Shown in pieces: positions 1-4,932 of a stretch of DNA of 12,524 bases (positions within the stretch are counted from its first letter, which is position 1; each line of letters starts with the position of its first letter). This stretch comes from Erysipelotrichaceae bacterium (GTDB taxonomy: Bacteria > Bacillota_I > Bacilli_A > Erysipelotrichales > Erysipelotrichaceae), in contig JAGACP010000015.1 in NCBI GenBank assembly GCA_017614055.1, forward strand, positions 1 to 12,524, read 5' to 3'. The notes beneath the pieces are model-generated. The model saw only the letters and a program-made list of their open reading frames with translations. It was not told the DNA's origin and did not search any database. Made by a program: the position numbers and the translations under genes.

Positions 1-51
1 AAGGGTTTTTTCAATATTTTTTTAAATTAGTTTTAAATAATTTTTAAAGGA

Positions 52-180
52 TTAAACCCAAGTATAGCCGCCATCAATCGGCAAGACTGCACCGGTGACA
101 TAAGAGGCTTCTTCACTGGCTAAGAAAATCGCACCGGATGACCCGCAAGCAAACTCTCGCGTTTTTTTCGCGGTGCTTAT
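52..180 (-). pseudogene. C-terminal remnant of a short-chain dehydrogenase/reductase (SDR)
   Basis: On the minus strand this frame ends with residues reading IFLASEEASYVTG and then VLPIDGGYTWV before a TAA stop at 52-54. That is the typical end of classical Rossmann-fold SDR enzymes of the FabG or sugar/polyol dehydrogenase kind: the FLAS..ASYVTG stretch followed by the DGG segment. Only about 30 residues are recognisable. The frame runs back to an in-frame stop at 181-183 with no ATG, GTG or TTG between. The NAD(P)-binding GxxxGxG region and the YxxxK catalytic site are absent, so this is a gene end, not a gene. Codons such as TTA, ATT and GAT are used more here than in the neighbouring genes, which favour C-ending codons. 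That hints at a different origin or at a rearrangement junction around 142-180. The exact substrate class cannot be told from this piece. Confidence 0.7.
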
Positions 181-182
181 TT

Positions 183-211
183 ATACTAACAAAACTGGAT
201 ACCTATGTCAA
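183..211 (-). promoter_or_regulatory. Strong candidate promoter (TTGACA-17-TAGTAT), reading left
   Basis: On the minus strand a perfect -35 hexamer TTGACA (211-206) is followed after 17 nt by TAGTAT (188-183). TATAAA at 185-180 is an alternative -10 with a longer spacer. Just upstream on the same strand lie three A6 tracts spaced at one helical turn, as in UP-element or curved-DNA promoters. The predicted start lies near 176, so the transcript would enter the SDR remnant directly. No intact gene for it to serve is visible in the window. Confidence 0.5.
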
Positions 212-214
212 GAA

Positions 215-244
215 CTTTTTTACACTTTTTTCAACTTTTTTCAA
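215..244. repeat. Three tandem 10-bp units with phased T6/A6 tracts (curved DNA)
   Basis: Three consecutive 10-bp units each consist of C, six T and three further bases: 215-224, 225-234 and 235-244. The T tracts repeat at exactly one turn of B-DNA, a pattern known to give intrinsic curvature. The last unit overlaps an inverted repeat, CAACTTTTT (232-240) and AAAAAGTTG (243-251), with a 2-nt gap. That repeat is not followed by a U run on the minus strand, so it is a poor terminator for the gene ending at 266. Confidence 0.6.
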
Positions 245-265
245 AAAGTTGATTTTGGCCCATTT

Positions 266-811
266 TTACAGGCTATTTTCAGTGTAATTAAGCTCAAAAT
301 ACTTCATGACATAGTCGTTGGTATACGTGAAATTGAACGGATCCTGTTTGCTGTCGATCATCTGCAGAAGTTCGTCCCTGGCCCTGAAACACATGTCCAC
401 GGTCTCTTTGGGATAGTTCATCTTCTGGGTATGATATTCGAATTCATTCTCGTCCAGCAGGATGCGCGTCCCGTCCGGAAAGACTTTCACGTCAAGGTCA
501 TAGTCGATGTTCTTGATCGCCTCGCCGTCATAGACGCTGGGAGACGCGATGTTGCAGTAGTAGTAGATGCCGCTTCTTCTGATCATCGAGATGATGTTGA
601 ACCACTTGTCGGTGTAATAGAAACAGATCGCCGGCTCCTTCGTCAGCCAGCGGCGGTGGTCAGATTCGACGACCCACGTATAATCGGTGACCACCACATA
701 ACAGTTCTGAAGTACATCGATGACCATGGCCTTTGACCAGGTGCGGTGTACCGATCCGTCATGCTTGTACGATTCTACGAATACTCTGTCTCCTATCTTC
801 AGTCTTTCCAT
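266..811 (-). CDS. Ntdp/DUF402 family nucleoside tri-/diphosphate phosphatase
   Basis: This 181-residue protein matches the DUF402 family that includes Bacillus subtilis YgaC and the staphylococcal Ntdp enzyme, in both length and signature. It has an N-terminal beta-rich part with SYKHDGSVHRTW (residues 14-25), WFNIISMIR (70-78), YYYCNIASP (83-91), the acidic NIDYDLDVKVFPDG stretch (101-114) expected to bind divalent metal, then LDENEFEYHTQKMNYP (119-134) and a helical C-terminus. Characterised family members hydrolyse nucleoside tri- and diphosphates with Mg2+ or Mn2+ in the cytoplasm; that activity is inferred here from family membership. The gene lies 23 nt downstream of thiT and can be read from the thiT transcript. 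It also has its own TGnTATAAT element ending 8 nt before the ATG and no Shine-Dalgarno, so part of its message may be leaderless. No clear terminator follows it. Confidence 0.88.
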   Translation of the reverse strand: MERLKIGDRVFVESYKHDGSVHRTWSKAMVIDVLQNCYVVVTDYTWVVESDHRRWLTKEPAICFYYTDKWFNIISMIRRSGIYYYCNIASPSVYDGEAIKNIDYDLDVKVFPDGTRILLDENEFEYHTQKMNYPKETVDMCFRARDELLQMIDSKQDPFNFTYTNDYVMKYFELNYTENSL

Positions 812-819
812 GCTAGAAC

Positions 820-828
820 ATTATAACA
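820..828 (-). promoter_or_regulatory. Extended -10 promoter element just before the Ntdp gene
   Basis: On the minus strand TG-T-TATAAT occupies 828-820, a consensus extended -10, and the ATG of the Ntdp gene starts at 811. A start 6-8 nt after the hexamer would fall at about 813-811, at the initiation codon itself. No good -35 hexamer is seen at 16-18 nt, which extended -10 promoters tolerate. The element sits in the 23-nt gap after thiT. Confidence 0.45.
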
Positions 829-834
829 TATACG

Positions 835-1380
835 TCATAATGTGTATCTTTTGAAATCGATGGTCTTCAGCAGCAAAGGAACGACGATCATCAGCATGAC
901 TGTCGTGGCAATGCTGTAAGGAAGATTGTAGGCCAGCGAAGCCGTCCATGCCGGAGCTGAACCTGCAGCGACGCCGTCAGGCCAGAAGTATGCGCCGGAT
1001 ATAACGAGCATCAGCGTCCTTATCAGCATGGAAGTCAGGATGCCCGCTTCCGCCTCGTAGACATTCTTCCTGCGGTAGAACATCGCGGCCATTCCCGGCA
1101 GCACGCTTGGAAGGATGTAGTCCACGACATACTGGGGAACAGAGACGAACCACTTGTTGAGACCGAGTATGCTGGAGATCAGCCACCACAGCATCCCTCC
1201 CATCATCCCCTCTTTCACTCCGAAATGGAAAGAAAGGATAACGACAGGTATCAGAGCTATGTTGATGGAACCGCCCTGAGGCATGTTCAGGAAAGGAATC
1301 ATCTCCTTGACGAAATCCAGTACCAGAGCCAGAGCCACATAGATGGTGATCATGATCATCTTCTTCAGATTCTTGTTCAT
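835..1380 (-). CDS. thiT: Thiamine-binding S component of an ECF transporter, ThiT
   Basis: This is a 181-residue integral membrane protein with about six hydrophobic segments, as expected for ThiT, the substrate-binding subunit that captures thiamine and works with a shared EcfA-EcfA'-EcfT energising module. That module is not in this window. Family marks include NMPQGGSI (residues 32-39), the following FHFGVKEGMMGG region, PQYVVDY (82-88) and the late aromatic/Asn region AWTASLAYNLPYS (144-156) that lines the thiamine pocket in known ThiT proteins. The start chosen is the ATG at 1380, because GGAGGTG lies 7 nt upstream; an in-frame TTG at 1398 lies upstream of that site and is unlikely to be used. 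A TPP riboswitch immediately precedes the gene, which independently supports the thiamine assignment. It is probably cotranscribed with the Ntdp gene. Confidence 0.93.
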   Translation of the reverse strand: MNKNLKKMIMITIYVALALVLDFVKEMIPFLNMPQGGSINIALIPVVILSFHFGVKEGMMGGMLWWLISSILGLNKWFVSVPQYVVDYILPSVLPGMAAMFYRRKNVYEAEAGILTSMLIRTLMLVISGAYFWPDGVAAGSAPAWTASLAYNLPYSIATTVMLMIVVPLLLKTIDFKRYTL

Positions 1381-1409
1381 AAAAAAACACCTCCGCAATA
1401 CAAAGGTGC
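1381..1409 (-). terminator. Terminator-like hairpin that also covers the thiT Shine-Dalgarno
   Basis: In the thiT leader RNA, bases 1409-1401 (GCACCUUUG) can pair with 1395-1387 (CGGAGGUGU) around the 5-nt loop UAUUG, making a 9-bp stem with some G-U pairs. It is followed by a U run to 1381, directly before the ATG. The 3' arm contains the Shine-Dalgarno GGAGGUG, so the fold would both resemble an intrinsic terminator and hide the ribosome binding site. Its 5' arm is the same segment that forms the 3' side of riboswitch helix P1, so the two folds exclude each other. Confidence 0.5.
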
Positions 1410-1475
1410 CATTTCCCTACGCCGGCATTATCCGGATCAGGTCAAGGGTATGATCTCAGCCTTAACAGCACCCCT
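1402..1475 (-). ncRNA. TPP riboswitch (thi-box) aptamer upstream of thiT
   Basis: Read on the minus strand, the thi-box core is near consensus: CUGAGA (1459-1454), then ACCCUUGACCUGAUC, then GGAUAAUGCCGGCGUAGGGAA ending near 1413. Closing helix P1 is AGGGGUGC (1475-1468) paired with GCACCUUU (1409-1402), eight pairs including two G-U. This element binds thiamine pyrophosphate and controls thiamine uptake and synthesis genes. It lies between a promoter at the end of the carboxypeptidase gene and the thiT start. The aptamer call is very secure. The direction of control is not: see the hairpin at 1381-1409. Confidence 0.96.
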
Positions 1476-1486
1476 ATACAAGAAAT

Positions 1487-1514
1487 ATTATAACCATTTA
1501 ATAAACCAGTTCAA
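1487..1514 (-). promoter_or_regulatory. Promoter for the riboswitch-thiT(-Ntdp) transcript
   Basis: On the minus strand TTGAAC (1514-1509), a 16-nt spacer and a perfect TATAAT (1492-1487) lie across the last codons of the carboxypeptidase gene. The predicted start at about 1480 leaves only a few nucleotides before the 5' strand of riboswitch helix P1. The leader therefore seems to be just the aptamer plus the expression platform. Confidence 0.6.
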
Positions 1515-2367
1515 ATATCTTCAGCGCATCCTCGAAATGCCAGTACTGTTTCCTGGGATTGGAACCCATCGCTCCCGCGGTCACCAGAAGATAAGGTCTG
1601 CTTTCGTATCTGTAAAGCACTATGAGATTCTGCCCCGCTTCCGGAGTATATCCGGTCTTTCCGCCAAGGACATCGGTGGAATCGTTGCGCACGTATCTGA
1701 TGCCCGTCGATATCATCAGTCCGTCCTCCATCGTGTGATTGATGGTCGTCAGTATCTTCCTTCCCTCTTCATCCTTCAAGGTGTCCATGACGATGAGATA
1801 AAGATCGTCGATGGTCGTATAGTGGTCGTCGTCATGAAGACCGGTACTGTTCACGAAATGCGAATCAGTGCAGCCAAGCGACTGTGCAAGGATGTTCATC
1901 TGTTCGACAAGATCGATCCCTCTTTCAGAGAAATAGTTCTCCAGTGCCAGTGCCGCATCGGCACCGGAAGGAAGGACCAGCGCATATAGAAGATCTCTCA
2001 ATGAGTAAGGATAGTCTCTCTGGATATAGGCAAGCGATGCATCCTCATAGATGAGATCCTCCACCTGTTCATATGTGACATACGAGGTATCGTCAAGATC
2101 GTCCGCCAGATGCAGGACGGTATCCATCGTCAGCACCTTGGTAAGAGATGCGGGATATATCCTCTTTCCTTCGTTGCGGGAATAGATGACGTCGAAATCC
2201 GAAAGATCGACGATCATGTATCCGTAGGAATGCAGATCGAAAGAAAACTCTTCGGAGCAGTCGTCAGGACGGTTGATCGCGTCGATGTCGTAGGAGACGG
2301 CCTTCTCCTGTTTCCTGCAGGAACATAATAATATGAGTAAAACTATTATAAAGATTTTCTTCATCAT
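1498..2367 (-). CDS. D-Ala-D-Ala carboxypeptidase-like serine peptidase (S11), putative lipoprotein
   Basis: This 289-residue protein is of the penicillin-binding DacA/DacF type, which removes the terminal D-alanine from peptidoglycan stem peptides outside the membrane. The catalytic motifs are in order: SLTK (Ser74, Lys77), a second motif SGA (134-136) where the usual form is SxN, and KTG (237-239) within GGKTGYTPEAG. The N-terminus is KK followed by a hydrophobic run and L-C-S-C, a plausible lipobox with Cys17 as the lipidated residue. The typical long C-terminal beta domain and membrane anchor of PBP5-like enzymes appear to be absent, fitting a lipid anchor instead. The start overlaps the recO stop by 4 bp (ATGA), and a second ATG follows directly. 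It is the last gene of the ybeY operon. Loss of the SxN Asn may affect activity, but such variants may occur in the family. Confidence 0.85.
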   Translation of the reverse strand: MMKKIFIIVLLILLCSCRKQEKAVSYDIDAINRPDDCSEEFSFDLHSYGYMIVDLSDFDVIYSRNEGKRIYPASLTKVLTMDTVLHLADDLDDTSYVTYEQVEDLIYEDASLAYIQRDYPYSLRDLLYALVLPSGADAALALENYFSERGIDLVEQMNILAQSLGCTDSHFVNSTGLHDDDHYTTIDDLYLIVMDTLKDEEGRKILTTINHTMEDGLMISTGIRYVRNDSTDVLGGKTGYTPEAGQNLIVLYRYESRPYLLVTAGAMGSNPRKQYWHFEDALKIFELVY

Positions 2368-3065
2368 ATATTAAGAGCCTTGTACAGTTCATATGACTTC
2401 AGCTTGAGATCGCTGTTGTCCAGGAAGAAAGACAGGATCAGATCGAAGTCTCTCGAATCATAGTCGAACTGTTTCAGCACGTCGTAGTTGTCGAACGTCG
2501 CCTTCACGATCATGCGGAACTTCTTCAGTCTTTCGACGCTCAGCGTTTCGTTGCCTCCCAGATGATCGTGGCAGAGGAATCCTCCGTCCCTGTTCGATAC
2601 GGAAACGACGCTGGTGTTTCCGCAGATGACGCATCCGTCCACTTCCGGAGAAACACCGAATCTTTTCGCCAGATACGATACGAACATCGAACCGAGCAGA
2701 TATCTGTTTCCTTCTTCGAGCCTGTCGAACACGAACAGCAGCTCGTCGTAGCAGTCTATGTCCCTGTTCTTCAGTACCAGTTCCGCAAGGATGTTTCTGA
2801 AGGTCATCATGGCGATATTGTCGTCGTCGAAGTACTTGCGCAGCAGCTTGTATCCGTGGACGCTGAAAATGGTCTTTCCTTCTTTGTAGTCGATGATGAA
2901 CTCATATACGCACATGGGAAGGAAATGATTCTTGCTGCTGAGCTTCTTGGCGGCCTTGCCTACCAGCGAGATGATCCCGTATTCCCTGGTCATCACCTGC
3001 ATCAGGACATCGGCCTCTTTATAGTCGCTCTGGCTCAGTACGAAGCCTTCGACTTTGTCATTCAT
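2364..3065 (-). CDS. recO: DNA repair protein RecO
   Basis: This 233-residue protein has the RecO layout. An N-terminal OB-fold begins with VEGFVLSQSDYKEADVLMQV, followed by TREYGIISLVGKAAKK (residues 26-41). A helical domain follows, then a zinc-binding cluster with Cys145 and Cys148 (CVIC) and Cys165 followed by His166 and His168 (GFLCHDH). RecO anneals SSB-coated single strands and with RecR loads RecA at gaps in the RecFOR pathway. The length is close to the usual 240-250 residues. The start overlaps the end of era by 8 bp, with a GGAG-containing site inside era. The era-recO pairing is common in Bacillota and supports the call. Confidence 0.92.
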   Translation of the reverse strand: MNDKVEGFVLSQSDYKEADVLMQVMTREYGIISLVGKAAKKLSSKNHFLPMCVYEFIIDYKEGKTIFSVHGYKLLRKYFDDDNIAMMTFRNILAELVLKNRDIDCYDELLFVFDRLEEGNRYLLGSMFVSYLAKRFGVSPEVDGCVICGNTSVVSVSNRDGGFLCHDHLGGNETLSVERLKKFRMIVKATFDNYDVLKQFDYDSRDFDLILSFFLDNSDLKLKSYELYKALNI

Positions 3066-3954
3066 CCTTGTCTCCGCTGAAATATCCCAGATCGAAAAGC
3101 TGCTTCTGGGAATTGAGCCAGTCCTCTTCCACCTTCACGTACAGCGAAAGGATTATCCTCTTGCCGTCGAACAGTTTGGAGATATCCGTAGATGCCTGGT
3201 CGTTTATCCTCTTCAGCATCGATCCGTTTCTGCCGATGATGATGCCTTTATGCGATTTCTTGTTGCAGATGATGGTGGCCTCGATCTGCACCCTCGATGT
3301 TTTCTCGTTTATCTGATCAACTCTGCACGCCACCAGATGAGGCACTTCCTCCTTGGTGTTAAGTATTATCTTTTCCCTTATTATCTCCGCGATCTGGAAC
3401 TCCCTGTTGACGTTGGTGATCATGTCCTGTGGATAATACATGACATCGTCCTTCAGATACTTCTTCGTCGTTTCAAGCAGCTCGTCGAGATTGTCCTTCT
3501 TGAGTGCGCTGATCGGTATTATCTCCGCGAAATCGAAATTGCTGCCGGCATAATTCAGTCTCTGTATCAGCAGATCGTCCGACATGTCGTCTATCTTGTT
3601 GAGAAGCAGGAATACCGGTGCCTCATAGCCGAACACCTTCTCCAGTATCTCCCTGTCTTCATTCTGCAGGCCTTTGTTTCCGTCGACGATATAATAAATG
3701 ACGTCAACACCCATGGCCTGGGCCATGGCTTCCTTGTTCATGTAGGTGCCCAGAGCGGTAGTCGGGGAATGAATGCCCGGAGTGTCGATGAAAACGATCT
3801 GACTGTCGTCTTCATTCAGAATGCCGATGATCGCGTTCCTGGTCGTCTGCGCCTTGTACGTCGTGATCGCGATCTTCTGTCCCAGCAGTGAATTTATTAA
3901 TGTCGATTTACCGGCATTGGGTCTGCCGATTATCGCTACGAATCCCGATCTCAT
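3058..3954 (-). CDS. era: GTPase Era, 16S rRNA-binding ribosome assembly factor
   Basis: This 298-residue protein is the normal size for Era. GTPase motifs are G1 GRPNAGKS (residues 10-17), a switch region with TT and TTRNAIIG, G3 DTPG (57-60), G4 NKID (119-122) and G5 SAL (149-151). The C-terminal KH domain is visible around KGIIIGRNGSMLKRI. Era binds the 3' end of 16S rRNA during 30S subunit maturation and couples it to cell-cycle progress. The start chosen is the ATG at 3954, which overlaps the cdd stop (ATGA). The frame stays open a further 46 codons upstream, but that stretch lies inside cdd in another frame and shows no Era homology. Translational coupling to cdd is likely because no strong Shine-Dalgarno is present. 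Confidence 0.97.
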   Translation of the reverse strand: MRSGFVAIIGRPNAGKSTLINSLLGQKIAITTYKAQTTRNAIIGILNEDDSQIVFIDTPGIHSPTTALGTYMNKEAMAQAMGVDVIYYIVDGNKGLQNEDREILEKVFGYEAPVFLLLNKIDDMSDDLLIQRLNYAGSNFDFAEIIPISALKKDNLDELLETTKKYLKDDVMYYPQDMITNVNREFQIAEIIREKIILNTKEEVPHLVACRVDQINEKTSRVQIEATIICNKKSHKGIIIGRNGSMLKRINDQASTDISKLFDGKRIILSLYVKVEEDWLNSQKQLFDLGYFSGDKDE

Positions 3955-4352
3955 TGAACCAGATCGTCCGCTCCGAAACTCTCGGGCAGAAGCTGTGCTA
4001 TCGTCCTGACCATGCTGTCTCTGCCGTTTGAAAGGATGATCGGCGTATCGGGATTCAGAAGTTCCGAAAGCACCTGGCGGCAGATGCCGCACGGCGTACC
4101 GAGTTTCTCTCCGTCCGATACGATGGCCAGTGCCTCTATGTCGTCCTTGCGGTAGCCGTATGAATAAGCCGCGAACACCGCGCTTCTTTCGCCGCAGTTG
4201 GTCGCTCCGTATGAAGCGTTCTCGATGTTGGCGCCGTAGAACGTCCTTCCGTCCCTGCAGAGCAGGCAGGCTCCCACATGGTAGTTCGAATAAGGCGCAT
4301 AGGCATTCTTCATCGCCTTCATCGCTTCTTCGATCAGCTGTTCATGACTCAT
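3951..4352 (-). CDS. cdd: Cytidine deaminase
   Basis: This 133-residue protein is the size of the small homotetrameric cytidine deaminases, which convert cytidine and deoxycytidine to uridine forms in pyrimidine salvage. Zinc and catalytic residues are visible in TNCGERSA (Cys53 and proton-shuttle Glu55) and PCGICRQ (Cys88, Cys91). The substrate-binding NAYAPYSNYHVGA and GANIENASYG stretches are typical. The ATG at 4352 is chosen because GGAGGT lies 7 nt upstream; an upstream ATG at 4379 would place this site inside the gene. cdd lies between ybeY and era, as in Bacillus, but the dgkA gene usually found beside it is missing here. Confidence 0.96.
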   Translation of the reverse strand: MSHEQLIEEAMKAMKNAYAPYSNYHVGACLLCRDGRTFYGANIENASYGATNCGERSAVFAAYSYGYRKDDIEALAIVSDGEKLGTPCGICRQVLSELLNPDTPIILSNGRDSMVRTIAQLLPESFGADDLVQ

Positions 4353-4388
4353 GATATTGACCTCCAACTTTATGCGCAAAACAGGGAA

Positions 4389-4832
4389 CTATTTCAGATC
4401 CCCGATTATCTCATCCTGCAGTGCGAACATCTTCTTCTCGTCTTCAACATTCATGTGGTCATAGCCGAACAGATGCAGCAGACCATGCACGAAAAGGAAG
4501 ATGAATTCCCTCTTGACCGAATGACCGTATTCCTTCGCCTGGGAATGTACCCTGTTCCTGTTGATGAAGATGTCGCCAAGTTCTATGCCCTCGTCGTATT
4601 CTATGTCCTCGTCGTCATCAAGCAGCGCAAAAGAGATGACATCGGTAACGGAATCGATGTTCCTGTATTCCCTGTTGATTCTTCTGATGGTGATCGGACC
4701 GCAGATTATCAGCGAAACGTTGTATTCGTCCTCTACCTCAAGTACTTCAAGAGTCCTCTTGTAATATGAGTTTAAATCTTTGAAATACCTGTCCAGATCA
4801 CTGTATTTCGTCCTGTTTACGATGTTCAACAT
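4389..4832 (-). CDS. ybeY: Endoribonuclease YbeY, rRNA maturation factor
   Basis: This 147-residue protein carries the YbeY zinc motif HGLLHLFGYDH (His116, His120, His126), preceded by the conserved TDVISFAL (residues 63-70) and LGDIFIN (85-91) segments. YbeY is a zinc-dependent ribonuclease involved in 16S rRNA 3'-end processing and ribosome quality control. It is the first gene of the minus-strand operon; phoH, often directly upstream, is not here. The only purine-rich site, AAGG, lies too far from the ATG to be a good Shine-Dalgarno. A perfect TATAAT ends 6 nt before the ATG, which raises the possibility of a leaderless message. Confidence 0.95.
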   Translation of the reverse strand: MLNIVNRTKYSDLDRYFKDLNSYYKRTLEVLEVEDEYNVSLIICGPITIRRINREYRNIDSVTDVISFALLDDDEDIEYDEGIELGDIFINRNRVHSQAKEYGHSVKREFIFLFVHGLLHLFGYDHMNVEDEKKMFALQDEIIGDLK

Positions 4833-4838
4833 ACTATA

Positions 4839-4844
4839 ATTATA
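4839..4844 (-). promoter_or_regulatory. ybeY: -10 box for the ybeY operon
   Basis: A perfect TATAAT lies at 4844-4839 on the minus strand, 6 nt before the ybeY ATG at 4832. The expected transcription start, about 7 nt after the hexamer, coincides with the A of the ATG. I see no convincing -35 hexamer at 15-19 nt upstream, so this is only a candidate. Confidence 0.4.
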
Positions 4845-4850
4845 CCTTAC

Positions 4851-4879
4851 TTGATTTTACATATTATTGGTGCTATATT
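4851..4879 (+). promoter_or_regulatory. htpG: htpG promoter
   Basis: TTGATT (4851-4856), a 17-nt spacer and TATATT (4874-4879) form a plausible SigA-type promoter. The predicted start at about 4886 lies inside the CIRCE operator, so bound HrcA would block initiation or early elongation. Confidence 0.55.
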
Positions 4880-4882
4880 AAA

Positions 4883-4909
4883 TTAGCAATCTAGAGTATA
4901 GAGTGCTAA
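4883..4909 (+). promoter_or_regulatory. CIRCE operator (HrcA binding site) of htpG
   Basis: TTAGCAATC (4883-4891), exactly nine bases, then GAGTGCTAA (4901-4909). The consensus CIRCE is TTAGCACTC-N9-GAGTGCTAA, so the right arm is perfect and the left arm has one mismatch. HrcA represses class I heat-shock genes through this site and releases it on heat stress. The position between promoter and ribosome binding site is typical. Confidence 0.95.
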
Positions 4910-4932
4910 CAATATGCCAGGAGGTGAAATAT

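Noticed and set aside
232..251. Inverted repeat CAACTTTTT/AAAAAGTTG as the terminator of the Ntdp gene
   Set aside because: On the minus strand it is followed by an A run, not a U run, and the stem is mostly A-T. It is better explained by the phased T tracts.
977..1390. 137-codon frame within thiT on the same strand, and the 187-codon form of thiT starting at TTG 1398
   Set aside because: The first is out of frame with the ThiT membrane protein and His/Asp/Arg-rich as expected of a shadow. The second would begin upstream of the GGAGGTG site that precedes the ATG at 1380.
3055..3891. A 278-codon plus-strand frame opposite era
   Set aside because: The minus strand holds complete Era and RecO with all motifs. 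The opposite frame has no recognisable domain or ribosome binding site.
3955..4092. N-terminal extension of era by 46 residues
   Set aside because: The added residues show no Era similarity and lie inside cdd. The ATG at 3954 gives the normal 298-residue length and overlaps the cdd stop.
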